A stretch of DNA of 64,000 nt from Sorangium cellulosum So0157-2 (lineage in GTDB: Bacteria > Myxococcota_A > Polyangia > Polyangiales > Polyangiaceae). Shown here one piece after another: positions 1 to 9,370 of this stretch (positions are counted from its first letter, which is position 1; each line of letters opens with the position of its first letter). A program made the translations under genes and the position numbers. The stretch covers positions 5,133,501-5,197,500 of the forward strand of contig NC_021658.1 of NCBI RefSeq assembly GCF_000418325.1, in the 5' to 3' direction. The notes beneath the pieces were generated by a model, which made no database searches, had not been told where the DNA came from, and saw only the letters and a program-made list of their open reading frames with translations.

Positions 1-1
1 G

Positions 2-1081
2 GCCGCGCGCCCGCAGGCCAAGGAGACGCCGGCCTCCGCGTGGGCACCGTTCCGCAACACCCCGCCGCCCGCGCTCGGCGCGGACGAGATCGGCTTCGAC
101 AACGGAGCGCCGTACGACATCGTGACGATGCGCGCCTATGCGTGGGGCAAGCGCGGCGCGGACTGGGCGCGCGCTGGGCGCTGGCTCATCCGCTTCGACG
201 ACCGCTTCGATCCGGAGGGCGGCGTGCGCTCCAGCGGCGTGAGCGCCTCACCCTGGTCGGACGAGGCGTCGGCCGCCGAGGCGCTCGGCGTCGCGACGCA
301 CGGGGCTGCGTCCTGGGGGGCGTACCTCGATCCCGGCGGGCGGGCTGCGTTGACCCACGTGTGCCGGGGCGCCGGATGCAACCTGTTCGCTGTCTCCGAG
401 GGGCTCCCGGTCCTTCCGTTGCGCGACAGCGCCGGCCGCGCGGGCAATTTCCTCCGGCCGTTTCCGAACGGCGCCGTGCGACTCGGCGAGACCTGGTTCT
501 TCGCGACGCCCGGCGGCTCGTACGACGCCGTGGCGCTGTGGCGCGCGGATCTAGGGATCGCGCGGCAGCTGGCGACGTACTATCGCCCGGGGCGCACGAG
601 CTACGGCGTCGATCCGCCGCGCCTCGTCCGGCGCGCGCTGGGCGGCGGTGTCGGCCTGCTCATCTCGACGGCCCCGGACCCTGGCGTGCGCGCCGGCTCC
701 TGGCACGTGCTCCCGATCGACCGCGACACGGGCGCGCTGGGCGAGGCGCTGCCGCTCGGCCGCAAAGATCTCGCGGACACGCCGCTCGACCGCTGTCTCC
801 CGGGTCAGGACGGCTGGCTCCTCGACACCGGCCTGGAGGGCTCGCCGAGCTTCGATCTCGGCGGCAGCTATCCGTCCGTCGATGGCGCCGAGTTCCGGCT
901 TCGCCTGGATCCTGGCAGCGCGTGCGTCGAGGCGATGTCGGTGAGGCTCCAGGGCACCTTCTCGAAGGCGCCCGAGAAGCAGCTCGACATCGCCGCGGAC
1001 GCGATCCCGCTCGCGGCGACCGAGCGAGCGACGGGCCGGAGGTGGCGGCTGCGCTGCGAGCCGAAGGACGCGGCCAGGTGA
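2..1081 (+). CDS. Hypothetical protein, 5' end cut by window edge
   Basis: The frame is open from the first bases of the window to a TGA at 1079-1081, so the true start lies upstream. An internal ATG at 122 exists, but the codons before it read as ordinary protein with G/C third positions. The visible 359 residues are globular, with no membrane segment and no motif I recognise. It contains Trp- and Gly-rich strands such as WFFATPGGSYDAVALW, which would suit a beta-rich or propeller-like fold; that is inference only. The next gene converges on it with a 3-nt gap. Function unknown. Confidence 0.6.
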   Translation, partial: AARPQAKETPASAWAPFRNTPPPALGADEIGFDNGAPYDIVTMRAYAWGKRGADWARAGRWLIRFDDRFDPEGGVRSSGVSASPWSDEASAAEALGVATHGAASWGAYLDPGGRAALTHVCRGAGCNLFAVSEGLPVLPLRDSAGRAGNFLRPFPNGAVRLGETWFFATPGGSYDAVALWRADLGIARQLATYYRPGRTSYGVDPPRLVRRALGGGVGLLISTAPDPGVRAGSWHVLPIDRDTGALGEALPLGRKDLADTPLDRCLPGQDGWLLDTGLEGSPSFDLGGSYPSVDGAEFRLRLDPGSACVEAMSVRLQGTFSKAPEKQLDIAADAIPLAATERATGRRWRLRCEPKDAAR

Positions 1082-1084
1082 GCC

Positions 1085-2644
1085 CTAGTTGGAGGTGCCG
1101 TCGGCGGACACCGCGTTCACCTGTCCCTCGACGACCACCTCCTGGCCCGCTCCGTCGCGGATGGTTCCGAGCCAGTCTGCCGTCCAGGTGATCGGCGCCG
1201 CGGCGCTGTTCACCTGCGCCGGTCCCGAGGCGTTCACGATGATCTCGCCGATGATCCCGGCGGTCTTCGACGCCTCCACGCCCTCACGCCAGAGGAGCTT
1301 GAGCCCGCCCGCGCACAGCGTCGCCATGCAGTCGCTGTCGCAGCCGGCGTAGCCGCCGAGCCGCTCGCCCAGCGCCGAGCACTCCGCTGCGGCGGCGAGC
1401 GCCGCGGGGACGGACTCCGCCGTCGTCTCCGCCGCGGCCCCGAGCCCGGCCGCGCCGCCGACATAGCCGCTCGGGTCCCACGAGAGCGTCCCGGCGAGGC
1501 GGAGCACGTCGCCGGGATCCGCTGTCCACGACATGAGCTGCTCCGCGGGTACGCCCGCGCTGTCAGCGGTCACGCTGCCGAGCCAGCTCGTCTCGAAGAG
1601 CGCGCTTCCCGGCTCGTTCTCCAGCCCGCTCAGGTGGCCGTCGATCGCGAGCGGCGCATCCGCGAGCCCGGCGCGGGTCCATTCACCACACCGGTCGCGC
1701 AGGGAGACCGGGAGCGCGGCGAGGTGCGCCTGCGCCGCCGCGTCCCAGTCGCGCTCCAGTCGCTGCGCTGCGAACGCGGCCGCCTGCGCGGACGGCGCCC
1801 CGCGCTGCATGGCGTCGAGCAGGGACGCGGCCTCCGCGCCGGACGGCAAGAAGTCCTCGAGCAGCCGCTCGATCGCCGCCTCGAGCATCGCGTTCAGGCC
1901 ATCGTTCGTCGCGAACGTCAGGTTCGCGTCGAGGCGCGTCGCCGCCAGGTCGATCGGCAGGTCCTTGACCGGGACGTACACATCGCGGGCGGAGCCGGCC
2001 TGCAGCTCCCGCTCGCCCACGCAGCCCCACATGATCCGACCGCTGTGGAGCGCGACGGTGAGGCTCGGACCCACGGGGGCGCCGTCGATGAAGACCGGCT
2101 CGTCCGCACCGCCGTGCGCCACGAGCGCGCCGACCGGCGCCTGGGGCGCCGCGGTGGCGAGCTCCTCGCAGGTCGCCTCCGCGACCACGCTCGCCGTCCA
2201 GCTCTTCGCGACGCGCGTGCCCTGGTAGACCGGAATGACGCGCAGCGTGCCGAAGCCCTCGGCGCTCACCGACACGCCGAGCTCAGCGGACGGGCCCTCC
2301 TTCATGGCGGCGCGGAGCCGGAACGTGCTCCCCAGGTTCGAGGCGTGGAGCTGGACCGAGGCCCTGCCGCTGTCGTCCGCGATCGCCGTGGTGCGGTCGA
2401 CCCAAGCGCCCGCAGCCTCACCGAGCAGGGTGAAGCTCACCTCGTAGGGGGCGGGCGGCTGGCCCGTGACCCACACCGTGCGCAGCTCCCCCGGCGCGAG
2501 CTGAAGCGTGCCTGGCTCGTCGAACACCAGCGTCATCGGCCGAGAGGCATCCGGGGGAACATCGGAGCCCTCCGCGGCCCCATCGGTCAGACGAAGCGAG
2601 CAGGACGCCAGCCCGACCATGGCAACCCGGAGCGCCCAGTGCAT
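1085..2644 (-). CDS. Putative lipoprotein, hypothetical (519 aa)
   Basis: The chosen ATG at 2644 gives a short lipoprotein signal, MHWALRVAMVGLASC, with lipobox LASC and Cys15 as the predicted lipidated residue. The frame stays open far upstream, but that stretch is out of character and another lipoprotein is encoded there in a different frame. The mature part begins acidic and then has beta-rich segments resembling an Ig-like domain (about residues 35-120). Two Cys-containing regions follow, including CDSDCMATLC near the C-terminus, which may form disulfides. Probably envelope-anchored. No catalytic motif recognised; function unknown. Confidence 0.7.
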   Translation of the reverse strand: MHWALRVAMVGLASCSLRLTDGAAEGSDVPPDASRPMTLVFDEPGTLQLAPGELRTVWVTGQPPAPYEVSFTLLGEAAGAWVDRTTAIADDSGRASVQLHASNLGSTFRLRAAMKEGPSAELGVSVSAEGFGTLRVIPVYQGTRVAKSWTASVVAEATCEELATAAPQAPVGALVAHGGADEPVFIDGAPVGPSLTVALHSGRIMWGCVGERELQAGSARDVYVPVKDLPIDLAATRLDANLTFATNDGLNAMLEAAIERLLEDFLPSGAEAASLLDAMQRGAPSAQAAAFAAQRLERDWDAAAQAHLAALPVSLRDRCGEWTRAGLADAPLAIDGHLSGLENEPGSALFETSWLGSVTADSAGVPAEQLMSWTADPGDVLRLAGTLSWDPSGYVGGAAGLGAAAETTAESVPAALAAAAECSALGERLGGYAGCDSDCMATLCAGGLKLLWREGVEASKTAGIIGEIIVNASGPAQVNSAAAPITWTADWLGTIRDGAGQEVVVEGQVNAVSADGTSN

Positions 2645-2886
2645 CGAAGGCAAGTTCACCCGTGGAGTGTACCTCGCACCTCCATGGGCGAAAAGCCGAG
2701 GGCCGAGCGCATAGCCGCTTCCCGGCGAGCCGTGGCCAGCGACGCCGACGATCGGCGATCGGCCGCAGGCGCAAGCGCGCCGGGCGAGCCCGCGAGCGAC
2801 GCCGCGGCCCCGTGAGGCGCGAGCTGCGGCGCCGCGCGGGGCCGTGGGACGCGTGGAAGGCGGCGCAGGGCCGCGGAGCGAGGCGG

Positions 2887-3564
2887 CTACTTCACGTAGA
2901 TCTGGGCGACGGCGAGGCCGCTGCCCCGGACGGTCATGACGGCCTTCGCCGGACCGCCGACGGGGAGCGGGTTCTTGAAGCACTGGCCCTTGCCGCCGAG
3001 CGTGGCGTTCGGTCCGGTGCTGTTGTCCTGCGAGAGGACCACCGGAGGCAGCATCGGCGCGGGCTGCGCGACGATCTGCAGGTTGAGCTCCTGGACGCCG
3101 AGGCCCACGCCGATGATCGAGTAACACTTGCCCGGCTGGATGTTGAACGGCTGCTCGAGCGTCTGGCCGTCCTGGAACTGCCCGGCGAAGGCGCCGCCTT
3201 CCGGCTGCATGCCCTGGACCTCGGAGGCGGCCATGGCGGTGAGCACAGGGGTCGCGGCGCTCACGGCCGCGGGCGCGATCGGGGTCGCCTGCCCGGTGCT
3301 CGTGCCGGTCTGCGGCGTGGTCGGGGTCGTGGTGGGAGTCGTGGTGGCCGGCGGCGTGTATCCCGGCTGGGTGGTCGGCTGACCGTACTGGCCCGGCTGG
3401 GTGGGCTGACCGTACTGCCCGGGGGGGTACTGGCCGGGCGGGTAGGTAGACGCCCCGTACTGGTTCTGCATCTGCGACGGGTTGTTCGGCTCCGGGTCGC
3501 TGCCGCCGCAAGCGAGGGGCGCGAGGCCGAGCAGGGCCGCAGGGATGAGGACGTACAAGCGCAT
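2887..3564 (-). CDS. Small lipoprotein with Pro/Gln/Tyr repeats (225 aa)
   Basis: Starts at ATG 3564 behind a good Shine-Dalgarno (AAGGAG) 7 nt upstream. The signal is MRLYVLIPAALLGLAPLAC with a lipobox ending at Cys19. Residues of about 30-90 are low-complexity repeats of the type PPGQYGQPTQPGQYGQP and then TTPTTTP, a flexible linker. The C-terminal 130 residues are globular and contain NIQPGKCYSIIGVG and GKGQCFKNPLPVGGPA, typical of beta-sandwich envelope proteins. The codons before this ATG lack the coding bias. A secreted or outer-membrane anchored protein of unknown role. Confidence 0.78.
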   Translation of the reverse strand: MRLYVLIPAALLGLAPLACGGSDPEPNNPSQMQNQYGASTYPPGQYPPGQYGQPTQPGQYGQPTTQPGYTPPATTTPTTTPTTPQTGTSTGQATPIAPAAVSAATPVLTAMAASEVQGMQPEGGAFAGQFQDGQTLEQPFNIQPGKCYSIIGVGLGVQELNLQIVAQPAPMLPPVVLSQDNSTGPNATLGGKGQCFKNPLPVGGPAKAVMTVRGSGLAVAQIYVK

Positions 3565-4243
3565 ACGAGGCTCCTTCAGGGTTGTGCGGGGTGAGGCCAC
3601 GACATTGGGACGCTCGCCGCACCCGCGGCGGCTCACGGCCGCTGGTCACGGTCGGTAAGACGGCTGAGGTGGGGGCGTGTTCTACAACGACTTGGCGGCG
3701 CGAGGCCAGACGCTGAGCTGCCGGCGAGCTGAAGCGTGCAGAGCCAGCGAAAAGCGGAGGTCGCTGCGGCAGCGGCCTCGGCTCCGAGGAGCGCGCGGTC
3801 GGCCGGCATGCGACGCCCGTGCCCACGGGGAGAGGAGCGCACGGCGTCGCGCCGAGCGCCGCGGCCTGCCAGGCAGCGGTCGTCCGATCCATCGGCGGAT
3901 GCGCTGAGCCCGGCCGATGTGGCGGTCCTCCCGTCGCGTCGACGTCGAGGAGGCGGCCGAGCCGCCGTCGCATCCGCCCGCGGGCGCGTGGGATCCCTGC
4001 TTCCCGGATCGGACCCGTGGGGCACGCTCGCCCAGTTGACGCGGGCGAAGGACGACACCAAAAACCCTGCCCTCAGCTGCGCGTCCGGCGTGCGTCGGTC
4101 AGGGGGTCCGCCTGGCGATCCAAGGGTGATCCCGCTGCGAGCTCCGCCGGCCGGCGCCGGATTCGGTCCGCCAGTCACGCGCCGCTTCCGTGGAGATTGA
4201 ACAACGGGCGATCCCGCTCGCGGCGGGAAATCAGGAACGAGCC
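3565..4243. other. Intergenic region between divergent genes
   Basis: This is 679 bp without a convincing gene, between the divergent lipoprotein at 3564 and the glutaredoxin at 4244. Open frames exist on both strands, but their translations are Arg/Pro/Ser-rich shadows without a plausible ribosome-binding site. Presumably it holds both promoters. I could not assign a specific -35/-10 pair. Confidence 0.4.
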
Positions 4244-4558
4244 ATGAGCGACATCCACCAGACGATCAAGGATACCGTCGAGAGCAACCGCGTCGTCCTC
4301 TTCATGAAGGGCTCCAAGACCTTCCCGCAATGCGGATTTTCAGCGCGAGCCGTCGATATCCTGAAGAAGTGCGGCGTGGACTTCAAAGACGTCAACGTGC
4401 TGACCGACCCCTCGCTGCGCCAGGGAATCAAGGATTACTCGCAGTGGCCGACCATCCCGCAGGTCTACGTGGATGGGAAGTTCATCGGCGGCTCCGACAT
4501 CCTGATGGAGATGTTCCAGTCGGGCGATCTGCAGAAGCTCCTGACGAAGCAGGGCTAG
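4244..4558 (+). CDS. grxD: Monothiol glutaredoxin, Grx4/GrxD family
   Basis: The 104-residue protein has the CGFS active site of monothiol glutaredoxins (PQCGFSARAVDIL, about residues 29-41). It also has the family's KG motif upstream (LFMKGSKTFP), a cis-Pro loop WPTIPQVYVDG and the C-terminal GGSDILMEM. These bind glutathione and, in a dimer, a bridging 2Fe-2S cluster. The family delivers Fe-S clusters in the cytoplasm and takes part in iron homeostasis. The ATG at 4244 lies behind AGGAACGAG; the upstream in-frame ATG at 4190 would add 18 residues foreign to the family. It converges on the uracil-DNA glycosylase gene with 1 nt between stops. Confidence 0.95.
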   Translation: MSDIHQTIKDTVESNRVVLFMKGSKTFPQCGFSARAVDILKKCGVDFKDVNVLTDPSLRQGIKDYSQWPTIPQVYVDGKFIGGSDILMEMFQSGDLQKLLTKQG

Positions 4559-4559
4559 C

Positions 4560-5324
4560 CTATCGCTCCGGGGCGCGAAGCCCGGCCGCCTTCAGGGCGC
4601 GGCGCAGGACCTCGTCGAACATGTCGCCGGTGAGCCGCCCGGTCTGGGTGTTCTGCTGGCTGACGTGGTAGCTGCCGAAGAGCCGCGCCTCCCCGGCGCC
4701 GCCGCGCGGGTCGGGGAGGGTCGCCTCCACGCCGTGCGCGAAGGGCGGCAGGCGCACGTCGGCCTCGGCGCGGCGTCGCGCGCGGTCGCCGACGGACGCG
4801 CCGCGCGAGCGGGCGAGCGCGGCGACGGCGTCGTAGCCGATCTTGCCGAGCGCGAGGTAGACGCGCGCGTGGTGCAGGGCGGCGAGCTCTCGCTCGATCC
4901 AGCCGCGGCACGCCGCGAGCTCGTCGGGCGTGGGCTTGTTGTCCGGCGGGGCGCAATGGCAGGGGGCGGTGATGAACACGCCTCGGAGCGAGAGCCCATC
5001 GTCGCGCGATGCGCTCGTCGGCTGCGAGGCGAGCCCCGCTCGAAAGAGCGCCGCGTAGAGGAAGTCGCCCGATCGATCGCCCGTGAACATCCGGCCGGTG
5101 CGGTTCGCGCCGTGCGCGGCCGGCGCGAGCCCGACGATCACGAGCGGCGCCTCCGGATCGCCGAAGCCGGGCACGGGGCGGCCCCAGTAGGCCTGGTCCC
5201 GGTAAGCGCGCCGCTTCTCCCGCGCGATGTCCTCGCGCCACGCCACGAGCCGCGGGCAGCGGCGGCACTCGACGAGCTCCGCCGCGATCTCCTGGAGCGC
5301 GCGCGCCGCGCCGCCGCGGCTCAC
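4560..5324 (-). CDS. Uracil-DNA glycosylase, family 5 (UDGb)
   Basis: 254 residues from a GTG that overlaps the upstream lipase stop as GTGA, so translation is probably coupled. Motif 1 is GLAPAAHGANRTGR (about 65-78) followed by MFTGDRSGDFL; motif 2 is GSYHVSQQNTQTG (about 217-229). Both are diagnostic of family 5 (UdgB), which lacks the usual catalytic Asp/Asn of motif 1. Cys20, Cys23, a Cys in the PCHC segment (122-124) and Cys139 fit the 4Fe-4S ligand pattern of family 4/5 enzymes. Expected role: excision of uracil, and in this family often hypoxanthine, from DNA, suiting a GC-rich genome prone to cytosine deamination. Confidence 0.93.
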   Translation of the reverse strand: MSRGGAARALQEIAAELVECRRCPRLVAWREDIAREKRRAYRDQAYWGRPVPGFGDPEAPLVIVGLAPAAHGANRTGRMFTGDRSGDFLYAALFRAGLASQPTSASRDDGLSLRGVFITAPCHCAPPDNKPTPDELAACRGWIERELAALHHARVYLALGKIGYDAVAALARSRGASVGDRARRRAEADVRLPPFAHGVEATLPDPRGGAGEARLFGSYHVSQQNTQTGRLTGDMFDEVLRRALKAAGLRAPER

Positions 5325-6631
5325 GCGGGCTCTCCGCTCGATCCGGTCGAGGCGCCGCCCTGCGCGGCGCCGAGGACGCTGCCCTGCGCCATGTCGAGAT
5401 CGCGCTCCAGCACGCGCGTCTCCACGACCGGGCGCGGCGGCGGCGCGGCGCGCTCCGCGGCGCTGCTCTGCTCGCCGGCCACCATCCCGGTGACGATGCG
5501 GTCGAGCACCGCGTCGAAGCGCAGGCGGTTGAAGCGCGCGCCGCTCGCCAGCCAGTCGATGTGCCCGCCCTTGCCGGGGAAGTGGCCGACGATGTCCAGG
5601 TGGTCGGCCTTGCCGGCCCAGATGAGATCCCCCCAGACCTGCGAGGCGAGCGGGACCACGCCGTCGTTGGCGTCCGGCGGCGGCAGCTCGCCGAGGACGC
5701 GCGCGAGCTTCTGCTCGATCGAGCCGTCGTGCGAGCGACAGGGGTAGTGCTCGTCCAGGCGGGCCGTGATGTTCGAGAGCGCGGTGAAGATGGCGGCCGA
5801 CATGGCGCCCCACGGCGATCGCAGCGCCGACACCCAGTCGCGGACGGCGTTGCGCGGCGCGTACGTCGCGACGCTCTGGTAGCGCAGGCCCGCGCGGTCC
5901 TCCAGGCCGGCGTGGAGCAGATCCATCGCCTCGGGCATGAGCTGGACGATGGCGCCCTGGTCGTCGCGCAGGAGCTTGAGCCAGGCGCGCAGCTCGCGGC
6001 TCGACGCGTCGTCGAGCACGCGGATGAAGCTCTCGACCGAGCGATCGACGAGCTCGATCTCGAAGAAGCCGAGCTGCGCCCGGCCGAGCGCGGCGACGAG
6101 CGCAGAGGCGGCCGCGAGCGGCGGCGCGCCGAGCTTGAGCCCGGCCACCGTGAGCGCCGTGACGGCGTAGAGCAGGCGCTGGCCGCTCACCGTGGCGAAG
6201 AACGCGGCGAGCGGCGTGCCGAAGTGGGGCGTGTTGATCGTGGTGACGGACCGCAGCCGGCTCGTCCAGCCGAGCCGGCGGTGCGCGTTGCCCGGCAGGC
6301 GCACCGTGGGCGAGGCGACGAGGCGGGCGTCGAGGCCCCCGGTCGAGTGGCCGATGATGTGGATCGGACCACCGTCGTCTCCGGCGCTCTCGTCCACGAG
6401 GCGGGCGAGCTTCGCGGCACGGCGCAGGATGGATGCCGTCGGGTGCACCTCGCAGACGTGGATCTCGACGGCGCGGCCGCGATCGCGGAAGCGCTCCTCG
6501 ATCGCGCGGATGAAATGCTCGAAGTACTCGAGGGAGCCCAGGGTGGCGAACCCGAACATGCCTGGCGATAGGTAGACGCGCGTCTTCTGCACGCGCGGGA
6601 ATGTGCCATTTCCATCGCCCTTCCGCGGCAT
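5321..6631 (-). CDS. Lipase-like alpha/beta hydrolase (436 aa)
   Basis: The nucleophile elbow GHSTGG (Ser about 96) follows a beta strand (PIHII). Other family-like features are TINTPHFGTP after the elbow, DGVVPLASQVWGD near the end and a late His in GKGGHIDWL that would complete the triad. This arrangement is that of bacterial triacylglycerol lipases/esterases acting on long-chain esters. No clear signal peptide is visible, so location is uncertain. The ATG at 6631 gives MPRKGDGNGTFPRVQKTRVYLSPG; a GTG closer to VQKTRVYL is an alternative. Downstream the stop overlaps the glycosylase start by 4 nt. Upstream is a roughly 100-bp divergent promoter region. Confidence 0.8.
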   Translation of the reverse strand: MPRKGDGNGTFPRVQKTRVYLSPGMFGFATLGSLEYFEHFIRAIEERFRDRGRAVEIHVCEVHPTASILRRAAKLARLVDESAGDDGGPIHIIGHSTGGLDARLVASPTVRLPGNAHRRLGWTSRLRSVTTINTPHFGTPLAAFFATVSGQRLLYAVTALTVAGLKLGAPPLAAASALVAALGRAQLGFFEIELVDRSVESFIRVLDDASSRELRAWLKLLRDDQGAIVQLMPEAMDLLHAGLEDRAGLRYQSVATYAPRNAVRDWVSALRSPWGAMSAAIFTALSNITARLDEHYPCRSHDGSIEQKLARVLGELPPPDANDGVVPLASQVWGDLIWAGKADHLDIVGHFPGKGGHIDWLASGARFNRLRFDAVLDRIVTGMVAGEQSSAAERAAPPPRPVVETRVLERDLDMAQGSVLGAAQGGASTGSSGEPA

Positions 6632-6734
6632 TTCCCGCGCCGCCCCCGGCGCCCCCGCGCCCGCGCCCGAAAGCCTCGGGCGCTCCGCAAAGTTGCGACG
6701 GCGTGCCGCCAGCAAATCCGGGTACTCTGCGATC

Positions 6735-7928
6735 GTGGACGATTCCAGCGCGCGGGAAATCGAGGCGGCTGTCCAGGAGGCCTTGGGCCTGTTCGGAACA
6801 TCGGGCGCGGTGAGCGTCCAGGGGAGGCAGATCGCGCTGCACGGTCGCGGAGCGCCGGTCGTGATCGATCTGGAGCAGCTGGTGGAGCAGTGGCCGCTCC
6901 TGCCGCAGGACCTGCGCACACGTAAGGCGTCCGACCTCGCGCGGCGGCTCGCGCAGGCGCACCGCGCGGTGAGCTCGCTGGCGCCGCCCGCGCCGATCGC
7001 GCCGGTGCGGCCGGCGCGGCACATCGTCATCCCCATCGGCGCCATGGTGCTCGCGATCGTCGGCGTGCTCGTCGCGGTGCGCCTGCTTCGATCGCGGGAG
7101 GCGCCGGCCGCCTTGCCGGCCGCGCCGGAGACGACCGCCGGCGAGGACGCGGCGCGGAACGCGCGCACCTGCGAGGCGGCTCGCAAGCGGATCTACTCGG
7201 GCGCGTCGATGGGGCCGTTCGAGCTCGCGGGCTGGGTCGCCGAGCTCTGGCTGGCGACGCCGCGCGGCTTCGGCGCGGCGGGGCAGGAGGCCGTCTCCGC
7301 CGCGTCGGTGGGGGTGGGGGCGCTCGTCGCTGAGGGCAAGCTGACGGGGGCCGCCGACGCAGAGCTCGCGGCGATCGCGGACGGGGTCGTCGAGATCGTC
7401 CCCGGCTTCGACGAGGCGGAGGCGGGGCGCTCGCCGTCGTGGCGCGCCGTCATCGCCCGGTTCTCCGGCGGATACGCGCGGGCGTACTTCGATCCCGCGC
7501 TCCGGGCGCGCTTCGTCGCGCTCGCCGATCGCATGGCCGACGCGGCGAGCGCTGAGCTCGGCGCTCTGTACGCGCGCTGCGCGCACCTGCCGTACCACGA
7601 CGCGGGCGCCTGGTTCCGCGGCCGGGATCCGGCGGCTGCGGCGACGGCGCTCGTGTATGCGTCCGGCCTCTTCGCCGAGATGCCGGCGGTCGATCGAGGC
7701 GCGCTGGCCGCGCTGCACGGGGCGGGGCAGATCGACGCGCTGCGGAGCGCCGGCGCCTCGCTCGACGCCGCGGCCCTGGGCAACCTGGTCGGGGCGCACG
7801 GCGGCGGCATCGCCAAGGGCGGGGCGGACGCCGTCGTGATCACGTTTCCCGTCGGCGGGCCGACCCGGGCGACCAGCGCGAGCCGCATCGTCGCGCGCAA
7901 GCTGCAGGTCGGCGTGGGGCAGGACTGA
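6735..7928 (+). CDS. Single-pass membrane protein, hypothetical (397 aa)
   Basis: The start is taken at GTG 6735 (VDDSSAREIEAAVQEAL), where coding-type third positions begin; codons before it are mixed. Residues 1-85 form a soluble N-terminal domain rich in basic and acidic helices. One membrane segment follows (HIVIPIGAMVLAIVGVLVAV, about 96-115) and then a 280-residue domain rich in Ala, with Cys residues in RTCEAARKR and YARCAHLP. Topology is probably N-in with the C-domain outside. It is divergent from the lipase and convergent with apt (4-nt gap). No family recognised. Confidence 0.7.
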   Translation: MDDSSAREIEAAVQEALGLFGTSGAVSVQGRQIALHGRGAPVVIDLEQLVEQWPLLPQDLRTRKASDLARRLAQAHRAVSSLAPPAPIAPVRPARHIVIPIGAMVLAIVGVLVAVRLLRSREAPAALPAAPETTAGEDAARNARTCEAARKRIYSGASMGPFELAGWVAELWLATPRGFGAAGQEAVSAASVGVGALVAEGKLTGAADAELAAIADGVVEIVPGFDEAEAGRSPSWRAVIARFSGGYARAYFDPALRARFVALADRMADAASAELGALYARCAHLPYHDAGAWFRGRDPAAAATALVYASGLFAEMPAVDRGALAALHGAGQIDALRSAGASLDAAALGNLVGAHGGGIAKGGADAVVITFPVGGPTRATSASRIVARKLQVGVGQD

Positions 7929-7932
7929 ACGA

Positions 7933-8511
7933 TCACTCGCCCGCGGCGAAGCGCACGATCGAGTAGACGCGGGCCCCGTCGCCGGCCCGCTGCGCGAGGA
8001 GCGTCCGGCCGCCCAGGAAGTCGAGCTCGACGACGAAGGCGAAGCCGGCGATCTCGCCGCCCTGCTTGCGCGCGAGCTCCGCGGCGGCCGACGCCGTGCC
8101 GCCGGTCGCGAGCAGGTCATCCACGACGAGGACCCTGGCCCCCGGCTGGATCGACCCCTTGTGCATCTCCAGCTCCGCCGTGCCGTACTCGAGCGCGTAC
8201 GCCACCCGATCGGTCGCGGCCGGGAGCTTGCCGGGCTTGCGCACGGGCACGAAGCTCGCGTTCAGCCGGGCCGACAGCGCGCCGCCGAAGATGAAGCCGC
8301 GGGACTCGACGCCGACCACGACGTCGACGTGCTCCCCGATGTAGCGCTGCGCCAGGAGATCCAGCGTGATGTGGAACGCCCGCGGGTCGGCGAGGAGCGG
8401 CGTGATGTCCTTGAAGAGGATGCCGGGCTTCGGAAAATCCGGGACGTTGCGGAGGTGGGCCTTCAGGTAGCGGAGCGCGTGCTCGGAGGGCAGTGCGTCG
8501 TGGTTGAACAT
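7933..8511 (-). CDS. apt: Adenine phosphoribosyltransferase
   Basis: Converts adenine and PRPP to AMP plus pyrophosphate in purine salvage. The 192-residue protein shows the family N-terminus (LRNVPDFPKPGILFKDITPLL, about 20-40), the adenine/ribose region VVGVESRGFIFG and the PRPP-binding loop VLVVDDLLATGGTA (127-140) with the two acidic residues. Length is slightly above the usual 170-185. ATG 8511 is preferred; a GTG 24 nt upstream adds eight unconserved residues. It lies 61 bp downstream of the surE stop on the same strand, suggesting a nucleotide-salvage pair. Confidence 0.95.
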   Translation of the reverse strand: MFNHDALPSEHALRYLKAHLRNVPDFPKPGILFKDITPLLADPRAFHITLDLLAQRYIGEHVDVVVGVESRGFIFGGALSARLNASFVPVRKPGKLPAATDRVAYALEYGTAELEMHKGSIQPGARVLVVDDLLATGGTASAAAELARKQGGEIAGFAFVVELDFLGGRTLLAQRAGDGARVYSIVRFAAGE

Positions 8512-8572
8512 GGCGCCGAGCGTAGGCGAGCGCACCCGAGCCGGAAAGCGATCGAGGGCGACGCTCGCGCCG

Positions 8573-9349
8573 TCAGGCGGCGCGGCCGTCGTTGAGCTCC
8601 GCGGCGATCGTCCGCGCGACGCCGTCGTGCTGCGCCGCGAACAGGTCGAGGGTCAGCGGGGTGACGCTGACGGCGCCCTCGTCGTAGGCCTCCGTGTCCG
8701 AGCCGGGGACGAGGTCGTGACGCACGCCCGCGCCGCCGATCCAGAGGTACTCGTGCCCGCGCGGATCCTGGCGAAAGATCACCTCCTCGGTGTAGAGGCG
8801 CGCGCCGATGCGCGTGGCGCGCACGGGCCAGCTGCTGCCGGCGGGGATGTTGACGTTGAGCAGCGGCGCCGGCCGGCGCGCCTCCTGCCCGGCGGCCCGG
8901 TGGAGGGCGAGGGCGAGCTGCACGCCGAGCGCCGCCGCGGCCGGGCGCGACGCGCCCGCGTCGGCGGAGAGCGCGATCGAGGGGATGCCGCGGAGCGCGC
9001 CTTCGCGCGCGGCGGCCACGGTGCCCGAGTAGAAGATGTCCGAGCCTAGGTTGAGCCCGTGGTTCATGCCGGACACGACCAGATCCGGACGGCGCGGCAG
9101 CACGCGCGCGCCGGCGTGGAGGGCCACGTAGATGCAGTCGGCGGGCGTCCCGTCGACCGCGAACACGCCGGGCGCGGCCTCCAGCAGCCGGAGGACGCGG
9201 TGCAGGCTCAGGGAGTGGCTGGTCGCGCTCTGGTTGACCGCGGGGGCGCACACCACCACGTCGGCGTGCTGGGCGAGCTCGTCGCGCACCGCGATGAGGC
9301 CCGGGGCCGAGTAGCCGTCGTCGTTGGAGAGGAGGATCAGAGGGCGCAT
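8573..9349 (-). CDS. surE: 5'/3'-nucleotidase SurE
   Basis: 258 residues with all SurE landmarks: ILLSNDDGYSAPGL at residues 5-18 (the metal-binding NDD), VCAPAVNQSATSHS (about 33-46, containing the metal-ligand Ser), VDGTPADC, and VVSGMNHGLNLGSD containing the metal-ligand Asn. SurE is a cytosolic phosphatase acting on 5'- and 3'-nucleoside monophosphates and short polyphosphates. In many proteobacteria it sits with pcm and rpoS, which are absent here. The neighbour apt fits nucleotide turnover. ATG 9349 begins exactly at the conserved N-terminus. Confidence 0.96.
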   Translation of the reverse strand: MRPLILLSNDDGYSAPGLIAVRDELAQHADVVVCAPAVNQSATSHSLSLHRVLRLLEAAPGVFAVDGTPADCIYVALHAGARVLPRRPDLVVSGMNHGLNLGSDIFYSGTVAAAREGALRGIPSIALSADAGASRPAAAALGVQLALALHRAAGQEARRPAPLLNVNIPAGSSWPVRATRIGARLYTEEVIFRQDPRGHEYLWIGGAGVRHDLVPGSDTEAYDEGAVSVTPLTLDLFAAQHDGVARTIAAELNDGRAA

Positions 9350-9370
9350 GCGTTCGCTCGATGCTCCGGA

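Noticed and set aside
1085..3973. A 962-codon minus-strand frame covering two lipoprotein genes
   Set aside because: Only its last 519 codons look like protein; the upstream part is Arg/Pro-rich and lies opposite or across a better gene in another frame.
4560..8120. A 1186-codon minus-strand frame through the UDG, lipase and membrane protein genes
   Set aside because: The UDG is real only from the GTG at 5324; the rest is Arg-rich shadow of genes on both strands.
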